In this document: positions 51,056-62,034 of the stretch, piece by piece
Layout: each line of letters begins with the position of its first letter
Position numbering within the stretch: the first letter of the stretch is position 1
Source of the DNA: Lumnitzera littorea
Taxonomy: Eukaryota > Streptophyta > Magnoliopsida > Myrtales > Combretaceae
Length of the DNA stretch: 64,000 nt
NCBI GenBank assembly: GCA_024138015.1
Contig: JAMXBB010000011.1
Span: 74,676,199-74,740,198 of the forward strand
Reading direction: 5' to 3'
Program-made: the position numbers and the translations under genes
The notes under the pieces: model-generated
Seen by the model: the letters and a program-made list of their open reading frames with translations, nothing else
Told to the model about the DNA's origin: nothing
Database searches by the model: none

Positions 51056-52079
51056 CTTGCTTGACAGGAATTAGTAAAAGAAAGCGCCCAATAAGCTCAC
51101 TAAAAGGAATTAATTGATGAAAGGGAGTGCCCTTTGGGCTTGCTTCGAAGAGAAACTGAACTAAGAATATACCTTCAAAGGCTGGCTAAGTACTAAATGT
51201 AGAAGGTAAGTACCTTATGGGCTGGCTCAAAAAGGCTGTTAGGGGTAAAAAATGGCCATAGTTTAGATGCAAATGCAATGTTCAAAAATCGATGTGCTAA
51301 TATTGTATGGAAGTACTTACCTAGTCTTTGTTGATAGCACCTAAACTGTCAAACCCTTTTTTGAAAAGTCCTATTAGAATTGACTGGCTTACGCTTTGGT
51401 CCTTTGATGTCAACTCAAATGATCTTAATATAGAATGTTTGAGACTTCACTGGCTCTTTTAGAGAAATCATGGAAATTAACTTGATACAGAATGCTACCT
51501 ACTGTTTTTGTCTTTTTGAAATTTTTATGAACCAAAGTCCTTATTCTTGACTAATAAATATCTGTTGTGGGGTGATTCCTTACTTGGATTTTACACTTTG
51601 TTAAAAAATAGACAATAAAACTCCCCATTAAGGGGGATCAATCTGTAATAAAGTATTTTAAAGAATTTCGTCAATTACCAATGTCCTAGATCTCATTTCT
51701 CAACTTATCTGTTGTTTTTAATGTATGGGTTCGATTAAATGGAGTAAGGGGAGTTGGCCTTTCAATGGAGAGAGTGATTATTCCAATGTCAACAACGGCC
51801 AAAGATACTAACTTTGCTTGCAGATAATGAAAATTAGACCACAATGACATTCAAAATTATTAACATTTTCATATTTTGAGCAAAAATTTCCATTGACTTC
51901 TTATGGGTAGTACAATTTTACAATGTCAGTATTTACAAGGTCTTTCAAGTCTAGACCATCCCTTTAGGACAAAATTAAAGCCTCTTCTAATAATACTCGC
52001 TTCATGAGATAAGGGCCTCTTTAATTGCAAGCAAATTTCCCCCTAGAGTCTCATGCATTAAGGAGAGTCTTTCTTAACA

Positions 52080-53172
52080 CCAAATTACTTTCTTTGAAGT
52101 TCTGCGGTCATACCCTTTTGTTGAAAGCTCGAGCCATTCTTTGTTGATAACATTGATTATGACATAAGGCTCTCAATCTCCTTTCATCAATCAGATTCAA
52201 CTGCTTGATGCGTTTCCTTACCTAATCCGCTTCGTCCAACTGAGTTTCTGATAGTACCCTGGGTAACGGGATCTTAACCTCTACTGGTAACACTGCTTCA
52301 GTACCGTATACCAAAGAGTAAGGTGTTGGCCCAATCAACCTTCTGATGGAAGTTTAATAGGCCATGAATGCGATTAGTAACATCTCATGCCAGTCCTTAT
52401 ATGTAATAACCATTTGTTCAATGATTCTTTTGAGGTTTTTGTTAGCTACTTCAGTGGCTCCATTCATTTGGGGTCGATAGGGAGTAGAATTCCTGTAAAT
52501 GATCAAGAACTGTTAGCACAATTTTGACATAAGCTTATTGTTGAGATTAGTTCCATTGTCAGTGATAATTGTTTTTGGAGTCCCATATCGAGCTAAGATA
52601 TCTATCTTGATAAATTTAACTACGACCCCTTTAGTAACGCTCAAGTAAGATGAGGCCTCGACCCATTTCCAAAAGTAGTCGATGGCAACCAGTATAAAGC
52701 GAAGTCCATTGGATGCTTTTGGACTAATCAGTCCGATGATATCTATGCCCTACATTAAAAAAGGCTACAGTATTGAGAGTGTATGTAGTTCTTAAGGCGG
52801 GGCATTTATCTTATTTGCATAAACTTAGCATAAGTGACAATGCCTAACATGTTTGATGCAATCGCCTTCCATTGATGACCAATAGTATCTTGGCCTCATA
52901 ATTTTCTTAGCTAGTATGTAATCATTCATATGAAGGCCACATACTTCTTCGAGTACTTCTTTCATTAACTTTTTAGCCTCCTTGTCATCCACACACCGTA
53001 AAAGTGTATACATACTTCTTCGAGTACTTCTTTCATTAACTTCTCAGCCTCTTTGTCATCCACACACCGTAAAAGTGTACTGTCAAAAGAGTGTTGGTAT
53101 AAAGTGGACTCGCTTATTAAGAATTGAGTGGCCAATCTTCTAATCATCCTTTTGTCCTTTTTCTCGGCCTTT
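52080..53172 (-). pseudogene. Integrase of the Tat/Ogre-type element, degenerate
   Basis: The zinc-binding region is near 52930..52825 (GLHMNDYILAKKI ... DCIKHVRHCHLC). The core follows: VAIDYFWKW (first Asp, ~52680), ITDNGTNL (second Asp, ~52555) and GATEVANKNLKRI (Glu, ~52450). The catalytic triad residues are still present, but frame breaks and stops separate them. A ~71-bp tandem duplication (52940..53010 and 53011..53081) repeats the peptide RCVDDKEA...LEEVC ahead of the zinc region. From ~51240 to 52080 I see only decayed sequence. Confidence 0.75.
52940..53081. repeat. 71-bp tandem duplication in integrase
   Basis: Two adjacent units, both beginning CATACTTCTTCGAGTACTTC and ending CGTAAAAGTGTA, differ at about four bases. 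71 is not a multiple of three, so the duplication shifts frame. Confidence 0.8.
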
Positions 53173-54401
53173 TGATATCAGGCAAGTGCACCTATCAATT
53201 TTAATATAGCGGATGTAAGTCCAAGTCGATCCTTCAGAGACTTCGAGTACTAATATTAACCTTAGCTCTATTATCTAACCAGAAAATTATGAAGGATTGA
53301 ATTAATTAAAAATACTAAAATTAACAAACTAACCTAATTATGAGACTTGATTAAGCAATTTAAAAAGCGATAAAACTAAGAACGACTTCAAAAAGGTAAT
53401 AACGTATTTAGGAATTATTTCCCCTAGTGTTTAACATGTGACCGCTTAAAATATATTCAATTCAATTTCTATTATTCTTGACCGGAGGGATTCACAATTA
53501 AAGTTAATACCTTTCTCAAGCATATTAACCCTAATCCTAAATTATTTACCGAAATCTCTTCACTTAGTAATATAATTTAGAATCGCATTAATGGATAATG
53601 AATTCCTACACAAACAAACAACTTTCCGGAAGAAATATGTATCTTATCTCTAAGTATACATGTAATTCTCTCCAATTATGTCAAAATCTAATTATACATG
53701 TAATTTCTCAATCATCATGCATAATATCATAGATTGATACTCTAGAAATATCAATCAATAATTAAACAACATAATTGAATTAAGAAAAGATAGAAACTTT
53801 ATTGAAAATTATAAATCAACCCAAGAGTCACATGAAACCCTAGGTTCCATAATCCTAAATACACGAATTCTAAGCTATCATAATGAAACTAAAAACGAGT
53901 TCCAATAAAAGCATGAAATAAAACATGAAAAACCCCATTGTTGATGAATCTCTTCAATCTTGAAGTTAGTATTGCTTTCGCCTTTTTCCTTTCCTTCTCT
54001 TCAAGTCTCTTCACTTCTCGAGTGTCCAATCCTCTTTTCGAATATGTCCTTTTATAATGTATTGTAAGGTTGTTGTTTTCATCACCAGACACAGCCTGGG
54101 ATACGGTCGTATCCCCAGGTCGTGTAACTTTCTAACCTTGGCAAATTTTTCTGGATGGACATAGCCTGGGGACACAACTGTATCCTAGACTGTATAACTT
54201 CAAAACTTCATAACTCATTCATTTGAACTCCAAATCGAGTGAAACTTGATTCCTTTTCTTCGTTTTCAATCCAAGAACGCATTCAAACCTTGAAATCAAA
54301 ATTTTACTCAATTAAGTATCAATTTCTTTAAAGAAAACCAAAAATGTAAGGGAAATACTATAAAATCACCATATGAAATATGTTTAGAATAAGAGTTATC
54401 A
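53173..54401 (-). mobile_element. Solo LTR (1,229 bp, different family) inside the gypsy element
   Basis: It is bounded by TGATATCAGGC on the left and AGAGTTATCA on the right (TG...CA on either strand). The perfect 5-bp duplication CCTTT lies on both sides (53168..53172 and 54402..54406). Removing it rejoins the pol frame between the second RNase H region and integrase. Its minus-strand opening TGATAACTCTTA and the GCAAGTGCACC...GTAAGTCC...TCGATCC tail are typical of a widespread plant LTR family. A 67-codon frame inside it (54092..53889) is probably not a gene. Strand is inferred from the usual orientation of such LTRs. Confidence 0.85.
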
Positions 54402-55640
54402 CCTTTCAAGATATCTGCCTTATTGTAGGAATATCTTAACATCGTAGTACCACGAATTTTGGTGATTCGTACCTTCAATTGTTAAACAAAAGGCAAGCTT
54501 GTCTTCAATTTCAATAGTAAGGGGATAAATCTCGACTCCATCGGATATCTGGATCATAGATGCTAAAGTAGCTAAGGCATCAGGAAATTGATTCTGAGTA
54601 CTTGGTACGTGATTGAAAGTGATTTCTTTGAATTTTCCAGTCCATTCAATCAAATGTTGGTAATAAGGTATCGGTTTAGAACCTTTCATCTTGCACTCTC
54701 CCCAAGCTTAGCCGATAATGAGTGAAGAGTCTCCATACACTTCTAATTCTTGAAAATCTTTATCTAGGGCCATTTTGAGTCCTATAATGCATGCTTCGTT
54801 CTTGGCGATATTATTAGTATATGGGAAAATGAGCCTTATAGCCATAAGGTATTGAGTACCTTTAGGGGATACTAGTATTGCCCTAATTCCACACCTAGAT
54901 ACGTTGGCTACCCCATTGAAGAACATCTTCCATTTCGGTGGCTCATTATCTTCTCCCTTATCAGAGCTTCCCTCGACTGCTAAGATATCCTCATTAGGGA
55001 AATTGACTTGTACTTATTAGGGGGTACTATCAAAGGGATTTTCTACTAGCCAATCTACTAAAGCTTGCCCTTTGATTGAATTTCGATTCATGTACGTACT
55101 GTCGAACTCTGATAGTAACATTTGCCACTTTAAGATTCTGCTAATTAGGGTGGGTTTGTCTGCCAAGTACTTCAAGGTATATTGCTAAGTCATCAATTCA
55201 ACCTAGTAGTGTAATATGTATTATCTGAGCCAATGCATTACCCAAACCAGAGCATAGCAGGTTCTTTCAATTTCTAAATATTTCTGTTCCCCTTCAGTAA
55301 ATTTTTTACTTGAGTAATATACAGCCCATTCTTTTCCTTCTTCATCTTTTTAGCCGAGCGTGCACCCCGTCGACTCCGGTAATATTGTCAGGTTTAGAAA
55401 TAAAGGCTTCCCAAGTTTTGGAGCTACCAAAATTGGGGGGTTCATGAGGTATTCTTTGATCATTGTAAAGGCTTGCTTATACTCTCCATCCCAATTGATC
55501 TTGGCGTTCTTTTTCAACAACTTAAACAAGGGATGGCACTTATCTGTGAGTTGAGATATGAATTGTGCTATATAGTTTAAACGACCTAACAAACCCTTAA
55601 TTTCTTTGAGTGTGCATGGAGGGAGCAAGTTAACTATTGC
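54402..55640 (-). pseudogene. RNase H and second (archaeal-type) RNase H region of the gypsy element
   Basis: Minus strand, in order: the connection after RT with LKEIKGLLGRLNYIAQFIS (~55610) and WDGEYKQAF (~55500), then the first RNase H remnant. A second RNase H-like domain begins MFFNGVANVSRCGIRAIL (54926) and continues TNNIAKNEACIIGLKMAL and LEVYGDSSLIIG, with Asn where the first catalytic Asp is usual. YYQHLIEWTGKFKEITFNHV and PDALATLASM follow. The second domain is diagnostic of the Tat lineage. Stops occur between pieces. Confidence 0.75.
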
Positions 55641-56520
55641 TTTGACTTTATCAAGGTCTACTTCAACACCCCTTTAGCTGATTATAAAACCCAACAATTT
55701 CCCCGAATTCACTCTGAAGGTTTACTTCTCTAGGTTAAGCTTCAACTGAAATCTTCTCAACCTATCAAACAATCTCCTTAGATGATCTACATGATTTTCT
55801 CTTTCCTTGGACTTTGCAATCATATCATTAATGTATGCTTCAACTTCTTTATACATCATGTCATAAAAGATTACTATCATGGCCCTTTGATAAGTTGCCC
55901 CAGCATTTTTGAGTCTGAAAGGCATTACTTTGTAGCAAAATGTGCACTAAGTTATGATAAATGTTGTCTTCGCTTTATCTTCTTCAGACATTCGAATTTC
56001 ATTATATCCAAAGAATCCATCCATGAAAGAGAAAAGATGGTTTTCGGTTATGTTATCGACTAAGACATCAATGTGGGGCCAGGGGAAATTATCTTTAGGG
56101 GTTGCATGATTAAGGTCTCAAAAGTCCATGCATACTTTGACTTTTCCATTCTTCTTCATTACTATCATAATGTTGGTTACCTATTCGAGATAATCAGATA
56201 CCTCAATGAAGCTGACTTCCAGTTATTTTTTGACTTCCTCCTTGATCTTCAACAGGACATTCGGTTGGAACCTTCTTAACTTCTGTTTCTTAGGTTTGAT
56301 ATCCTCTTGTGTAGGTGGACGATGGACTACGATTAATGGATCTAATTCGAGTATATCTTCGTAAGACCATGCAAATAAATCTTGGTATTTAGATAGCAAT
56401 GTAGTCATTTCTGCCTTTTGGTCTTCCTTTAAATTTCCTCCAACTTTCAATACCTTAAGGTTGTCATTGGTCCCAACATTAATTATCTCAATCGGCTCAT
56501 CAATGGAAATTCTAGTCATT
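55641..56520 (-). pseudogene. Reverse transcriptase of the gypsy element, inactive
   Basis: It starts with the pre-RT stretch LLSKYQDLFAWSYEDI and KQKLRRFQPNVLLKIKEEVKK (56519..56223). A broken palm region follows, then KNAGATYQRAM (~55905). The catalytic box reads YIND, with Asn (55829..55827) where the first Asp of YVDD should be, and the preceding MPFGLKNA motif has Arg for Gly. These changes plus stops mean no active enzyme. Confidence 0.8.
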
Positions 56521-57522
56521 TCATACTTTTGTTAACTTTCTTGCACGTTACTATGGTCATTGACATCACTTCTGATGATTAACCCAGTAAGGTCGAAGGT
56601 GATATCAATATTTTCATCATCTATTTACGTGAAGTACCCATGGCCTTTATTCAAAGCATTGGATCTGGGAAACAAAAAAGTATGTAAAAGAAAGAGTGTA
56701 AGTAAGGAAGAAATGAAGAGAAAAGAGATTGATTCTTCTTTAGAGGAAGCTTCTTTTGAGTACAATTATTTGTAAGACAAAGGTAATTTTGTTACAAAAC
56801 TCTATAAAATATTGGACTGTGATTCATCCTTTACCCTAGGGAAAACTTATTACTATTCATAGGGATGGAGAACCAATTATTCAAGTGCTGGGACTTATTA
56901 GATGGGCTAGCTGTTTTATTTCTATTGGAGGTGTTCTCTTTGGCAAGCTCCGAATTTTGGACATCGGCCCAGATGAAAGTTTCTGACAATGGTCGAAAGG
57001 TCATCGGGACGTGATACAAACTGTCACCTTTTTTCCCCTAACTTGCATTCTTTGCAACTCTCCCATAGGGGTTGGATGTAGCCTAGCCCATAGGTTCCAA
57101 ATTAGCCTTCTTTAAACTTTAGCCTCTTATCTTTCTCCTGATTAGTGATCATACACACCTCTTTAAACATTTAGAGCCTAAAGTCCTCTTGCTCCTTAGT
57201 GCTAATATAGGGTATGGCCATTTCTTTGTAAATTTCACAATCCTGGTCACCCAAAATCGTGATGAACTGGCCATTAAAGATGAACTAGCCATTAAAGATG
57301 AACTTAACCTTTTGGTGAAGACTCAAAGGTATGGCCCCTTCTAAATGTATCCAAGGCCTTCCTAATAACAGGTTGAAGGTCCTTGGGATGTCCAAAACTT
57401 AAAATTGGATGTTGAACGTTTGTGGGTCGATATCAATTGGTAAATCGATCTCTCCTATAATTTCTCTCCTGGATTCGTCAAAAGCTCTTACTGTTGTTAA
57501 ACTTGGCTTGATAGCAATCGTA

Positions 57523-57771
57523 TCAACACCCCAAGTTGGCTAGAGGGCAGACATTTAAGGATGACCCATTGTCAATGAGGACTTTTGTTATGATGATATT
57601 GTTTACCCTCACTATTATGAATAGAGGCTTAATATGCTGGTTACCTTGTTCACCCAATTCCTCGGTGGAGAAAGAAATCTGATCTATAGTAAGGATAGAG
57701 TTGGTGATAGACCCAATCCTTTCAACCAATATTTCACGAGGGACTTTGACTTCCCTCAATGTTCTGAACAA
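57523..57771 (-). pseudogene. Retroviral-type aspartic protease fragment
   Basis: An 82-codon frame contains VLIDNGSSLNVCPL, the D-N-G-S form of the active site often seen in Tat/Ogre elements. It lies between gag and RT as expected. Intervening sequence (56520..57522) is decayed pol linker without a recognisable domain. Confidence 0.7.
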
Positions 57772-57799
57772 AGCTTCCTAATGCGGATCCGATGCCATC

Positions 57800-59670
57800 A
57801 ATAAACTCATGAGGGATATTTGTGTTAGAGTCTTAGTGAGCTGATCCATTACTTTATACTCGCTAGACTTGATCACCTTGGTGAAGGCAAACAATCCTTC
57901 TTCATGTTTAGTTGGCTCATTGTTTGGCCTTTCTAGCATAGCTTTCTTTTTCAAGTTTTTCCTTGGATCATAGATTCTACCAGAGGGGGTAATCCCTCCT
58001 ATAAGTGAGCTTGACTACCCTTCGTTTACTGCCTAATAGTTAAGAGGGGTAGTTTTATAATTTTTTAGGGCCACAGGCATTGGAAGGTATACTATACCTT
58101 TAGTTTGTGGGATTTGCTTCTCTTCTTATCTATAGAATCTATAAATCTTAGGCTCTCGGTTGGAACTGATCATGTTAATGGTAGGCTTTGAGTCATCAAA
58201 TATTTTATTAATGATGGGCCTATGGTTGGGTAAGGGGTTGTTGTTGACGTTTGGAGCAAGAGCCTCTACAAAATCCAATTGGACTGTATCTTTGTCAATT
58301 AAGTCTTGAATTTTGTTTTTTAACCTCTAGCACGAGTTGGTGGAATGGCCCACTTGCCCTAGATGGTACTAATACCTTGCATTGGGATAAAAAAATCTTA
58401 GTCAATACCTTTCACTAGGAGCCTCAAATGTAATAGATTATCTTTTCTTAGTTTTTCAAGTACTTGACTGAATGAGACGGGTATTTTGGTGAACTACCTT
58501 GGGGCCCTGTTAATTTGTGGTTAGCTTATGTACTGTTGTTAAGCTAGCAGGGGATTTGCCTTGAAAGGGACTCAAGTGTTAGGTTTAGTATTTGAATTAA
58601 TCATGCTAACAGCAGCTTCTTTAGGCTTGCTAGTGGTGGGTTTAGCAGAAGGTGGTCTTCTATATGATGTCTCATGTAACTTGCCAGAGGAGAGCACTTT
58701 CAATCCGATACCCTACTACTACTACTTCTACAAAGCTAGAAAAGGCTTATCCAATTAGGTAAGCAAAATAAGGTCTCTTAAGAGTGTTGATAAAGGTTGC
58801 AATTAGCTCTTTCTCAGTCATAGGGGTAGATACCCTTACAGCTAAGGACCTCCACCTTTGGGCGTACTCTCTGAAAGATTCATCGTGCCTTTTCCTTAAG
58901 GCAACCAAATCCATCATGGTTAACACCACTTCAACATTGAATCTATGTTGCTCATAAAATGCTCTAGCCAACTTTTCCCATGTGTTCACCTGATTCAAAT
59001 CCAATTAGGCATACCAAGTCAGAGTAGGGTCGGTTAGGCTGTCTTGAAAAGTTTGGATCATAAACTAGTCATATTGGACATACTTACTCATCTTGCATAC
59101 GTATAGTCGAGTGTATAACTTAGGACATCTAGTCTCATTATATTTTTTGAAGTCAAGTACTTTGAATTTTTCTAGGAAGCTTCCATAATCGTATGTAGAG
59201 AAATCTATTGTACCAACCTGCTCAAATCCATCATACCCTTCTAGCATTTTCATCTTTTTAGTGATTTGTTGAGTTAATCGCTTCTCAAGCTCTTTCAGTT
59301 TGCCTTGATCAGCTTCAGGTTTCGAATTGACCAGAAACGAGTAAGTATTTAGCTCAAAAGTTGGGTTGACTTTTGGAAAGACCCCTTCTATTTCAAAGGA
59401 TTCGAAGGCTTGGTTGACTTTGGAGTAGGCTTCTTCTGCTTTGAGGGATAGGGCTTCAATATTCTTTCCATATCGGGCTTTAGAACTTTCTTCATTTAAT
59501 GGAGTCATAAACCTAATCAAGGTGATGCTATCAACAAGAAAGCTTAGTTGATTTGCAATCTTCCCCATTGTTCATTCCAAAGATTGGAACCTCAGCTCAA
59601 TGGGATCAATAACCTTGGGATTAACATTGCCATTGTTGATGTTAGTGTTGTCGTTTCCTTAGTTGGCCAT
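57800..59670 (-). pseudogene. gag of the gypsy element, degenerate
   Basis: A likely ATG is at 59670, followed almost at once by a stop, then an open stretch 59568..59065. The retrotransposon gag core is at 59004..58747 (WEKLARAFYEQHRFN, RHDESFREYAQRWRSLA and MTEKELIATFINTLK). A CCHC-like remnant near 58370 (YYHLGQVGHSTNSC) lacks its first Cys. The rest is mostly broken frames. Confidence 0.7.
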
Positions 59671-59944
59671 TTCGGTTTAAGAGCAGGTTCTGATAGGACT
59701 TTTCTGGAGGGTTTAACGTTTAGGAGCTATCTTGGCAATTTGGATTTAGGATCACTTCTCAATAAGTTAGCATATGAATATTTTAATTTTTAAAAATATG
59801 GAACTAAAATAAATAAATGAAATGCACCTAGGCCATACGGATGAAAAGGAGAGAATCGACGATTAACTAACAAAACAGTAAGTTATTTATTATTCTTGAA
59901 TTCCCAGAGTTTTATTACATAAAAGAAAAGAAAGATACAAATTC

Positions 59945-61404
59945 ATCTATACTAGTCTTCTCTTCTTTTGTGGACCGGATGGCAATTTCTTCTCCTTCTT
60001 TTGATCATGCTTAGTTGCTTCCTCAAACTCTTGAATCTTTTTCTAGGCCATCTTCAATTGGTGTTCTAGGGCGTGCAACTTTTCCTTAGACTCTTGAAAT
60101 AAGTTTTTCCACCTGTCTTTTTCATCTTAGAGGACTTCCATATGAACTTTTACCTGGTCCATATAAGTCACCATTTCAAAGCTAAGATGTATAGGGGAAG
60201 GTTAAAGGACTTATGGTGCCTGATACTGCATCATGCCTGCCTTGTGAAGTTGGTTGTATAAGAAGTCTTTGGTGACCCAATGTTTGTCTACTTCTCCTAT
60301 GAATTCACTCAAATTGATGTTAAGGCTTACGGTCTTGATATCCCACTAAGCTTTGATCTTATGAAGTTTGGATACCTTTTCTGTAGAGTGAAGCTCTTCG
60401 AAGTTAAGGGTGAATGGCTTTAATGAAGGCTTGTGAACTTTGTCTTGGATCCCCCCAAATTGCCTTACCATGTTGTTTGGATAGTAGCCTATACACTAAC
60501 TTATTCTGATCAATGGTATGGCATGATAATCTTTACAAACCAATATGACCTTAGTATGATTGCTCCATATGGCAGCCTACAGTATGTCTTTGACTCGGAA
60601 ATCTGGTAGAACTTCTATCCAGAGAAGGTTAAGGATATCTTCTGGTAATTTGATCTTATCAATGAAAGAGTCAATAAGATTAATCTTATTGACGAATGTA
60701 CCCCTTATCAAATTTAACCCAAAGCATTTGATGTGACTAACTGACCACACCATTAACAATGCCATGCTTGACTTAAGATCTCCATAGCCTCTTTTCTTAA
60801 GGAAATTAAGGTTCCTTATTTGTTCAGTAAGTAGGGCAGGAATATAAGATTTCCCTTCCCAAAACTGAGCAACTAACTCTGCCACCTTAAAGTGTATAAG
60901 AAAAGATCCACTCAAAAATAAGACAGTAGCAAATACTGCTAATACATAGGCCTTGATTCGATTCTCTCTCCAATTTCCAAGAAACATAACCCGTTTATTG
61001 GAGCTGGGTTCATTCTGGAACCAATGGATTAGGTCCCATATCTTGATAGCGTGTTTATTGCAATCATTTAAGGCTTCATTTATCTCAGTCTTACGGATCC
61101 TTGAGAATTTTGAAAAAATATAGGCTGGACCAAAACTAAGCTCTAGAACATATATTTCATCTAAAGGAGGAGCTTGGAGCAATTGAGTGTATTCTTTCAA
61201 AGTTGGACTGATTAAGTGTGGCCCAAAATGAAATGCCACTTCTTTAGGCTCCTAAAAATGGACTAAAGCCCTCATCAGCGTGATGTTACCATTCACCTTG
61301 GTTAGTGAGAGTATAGGTATAATCTTGTTGGTAATAAACTCTTGTTCTCTTAGGTTGAAGGATTGAAACCATTAGTTGAGTATGGGCTTTAGGTTTGTGG
61401 ACAT
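59945..61404 (-). pseudogene. ORF1 of the Tat/Ogre-type element (DUF7745-like)
   Basis: An extra ORF ahead of gag. ATG at 61404; two stops (near 61372 and 61253, the second where HFW is usual) precede a clean 220-codon stretch 61239..60577 (FGPHLISPTLKEYTQLL, GNWRENRIKAYVLAVFATVLF and KRGYGDLKSSMALLMVWSVSH). Broken frames continue to ~59945, ending in a charged, heptad-rich stretch (QLKMA, KKIQEFEEATKHDQKKEKK) likely to form a coiled coil. The family's function is unknown; the domain is often annotated as DUF7745 and has been likened to PMD. Confidence 0.65.
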
Positions 61405-62034
61405 GAATCTCCTTGGTGTTGGATGAGCTGGCTATTTTTGAAATATTATAAGGAAAGCATAAATTACAAAGGACAAACTATTTACATGAAAAGAAATTAC
61501 AAAATATTTCTTATATACATGAATTCTAGGAAAAATACAAGAAAAGGAACTCTAAGTTCATTTTTCTTTTTTTCTTTTTATAACATTACTACCTTATTAG
61601 TTAATTGTTGACCCCATAGAATACATGCAAAAAGGGGTAAGTTCTAGAGGTCCTTAAACTCTATGACCTCACGCATTTATGAAAAAACGGTTCATTGGTC
61701 ATATTGAAGTTTAAGTGAGGTAGCCTAATCGGCTCCAAATGGTGGTTGCCCCACTACGCCTGAAACTTACGTAATAGCTCCCCATCTTAAGGTCTTAAGA
61801 CGACCCGGGTTTGACTATATTTATCATGCATTCATAGTACAAGAAATAAATCCCCCCCCCCCCCCAAATAGTTAAATACAAAAAACTAAACCTGCAAAGA
61901 CATTAGTACAGTTATGATACAAATAAAGAACGAATAAGTAAATAAATTACACTAAGGTGATTTTTAGGGATTAATTTTAATTTTGGAAAGTTGAATGGCT
62001 AACCCTCTTAACTTCTTCAATGGAGTTACTAAAT
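61405..62034 (-). other. Leader / primer-binding region of the gypsy element
   Basis: Between the 5' LTR and ORF1. Reading away from the LTR on the minus strand, it begins ATTTAGTAACTCCATTGAAG, a decayed likeness of the GGCGACTCC-type start common next to Tat-clade LTRs. A perfect tRNA match was not identified. A C-run lies at 61851..61865. Confidence 0.5.

Noticed and set aside
53889..54092. 67-codon frame in the 1,229-bp solo LTR
   Set aside because: Lies in the LTR leader region and carries no known domain; probably chance.
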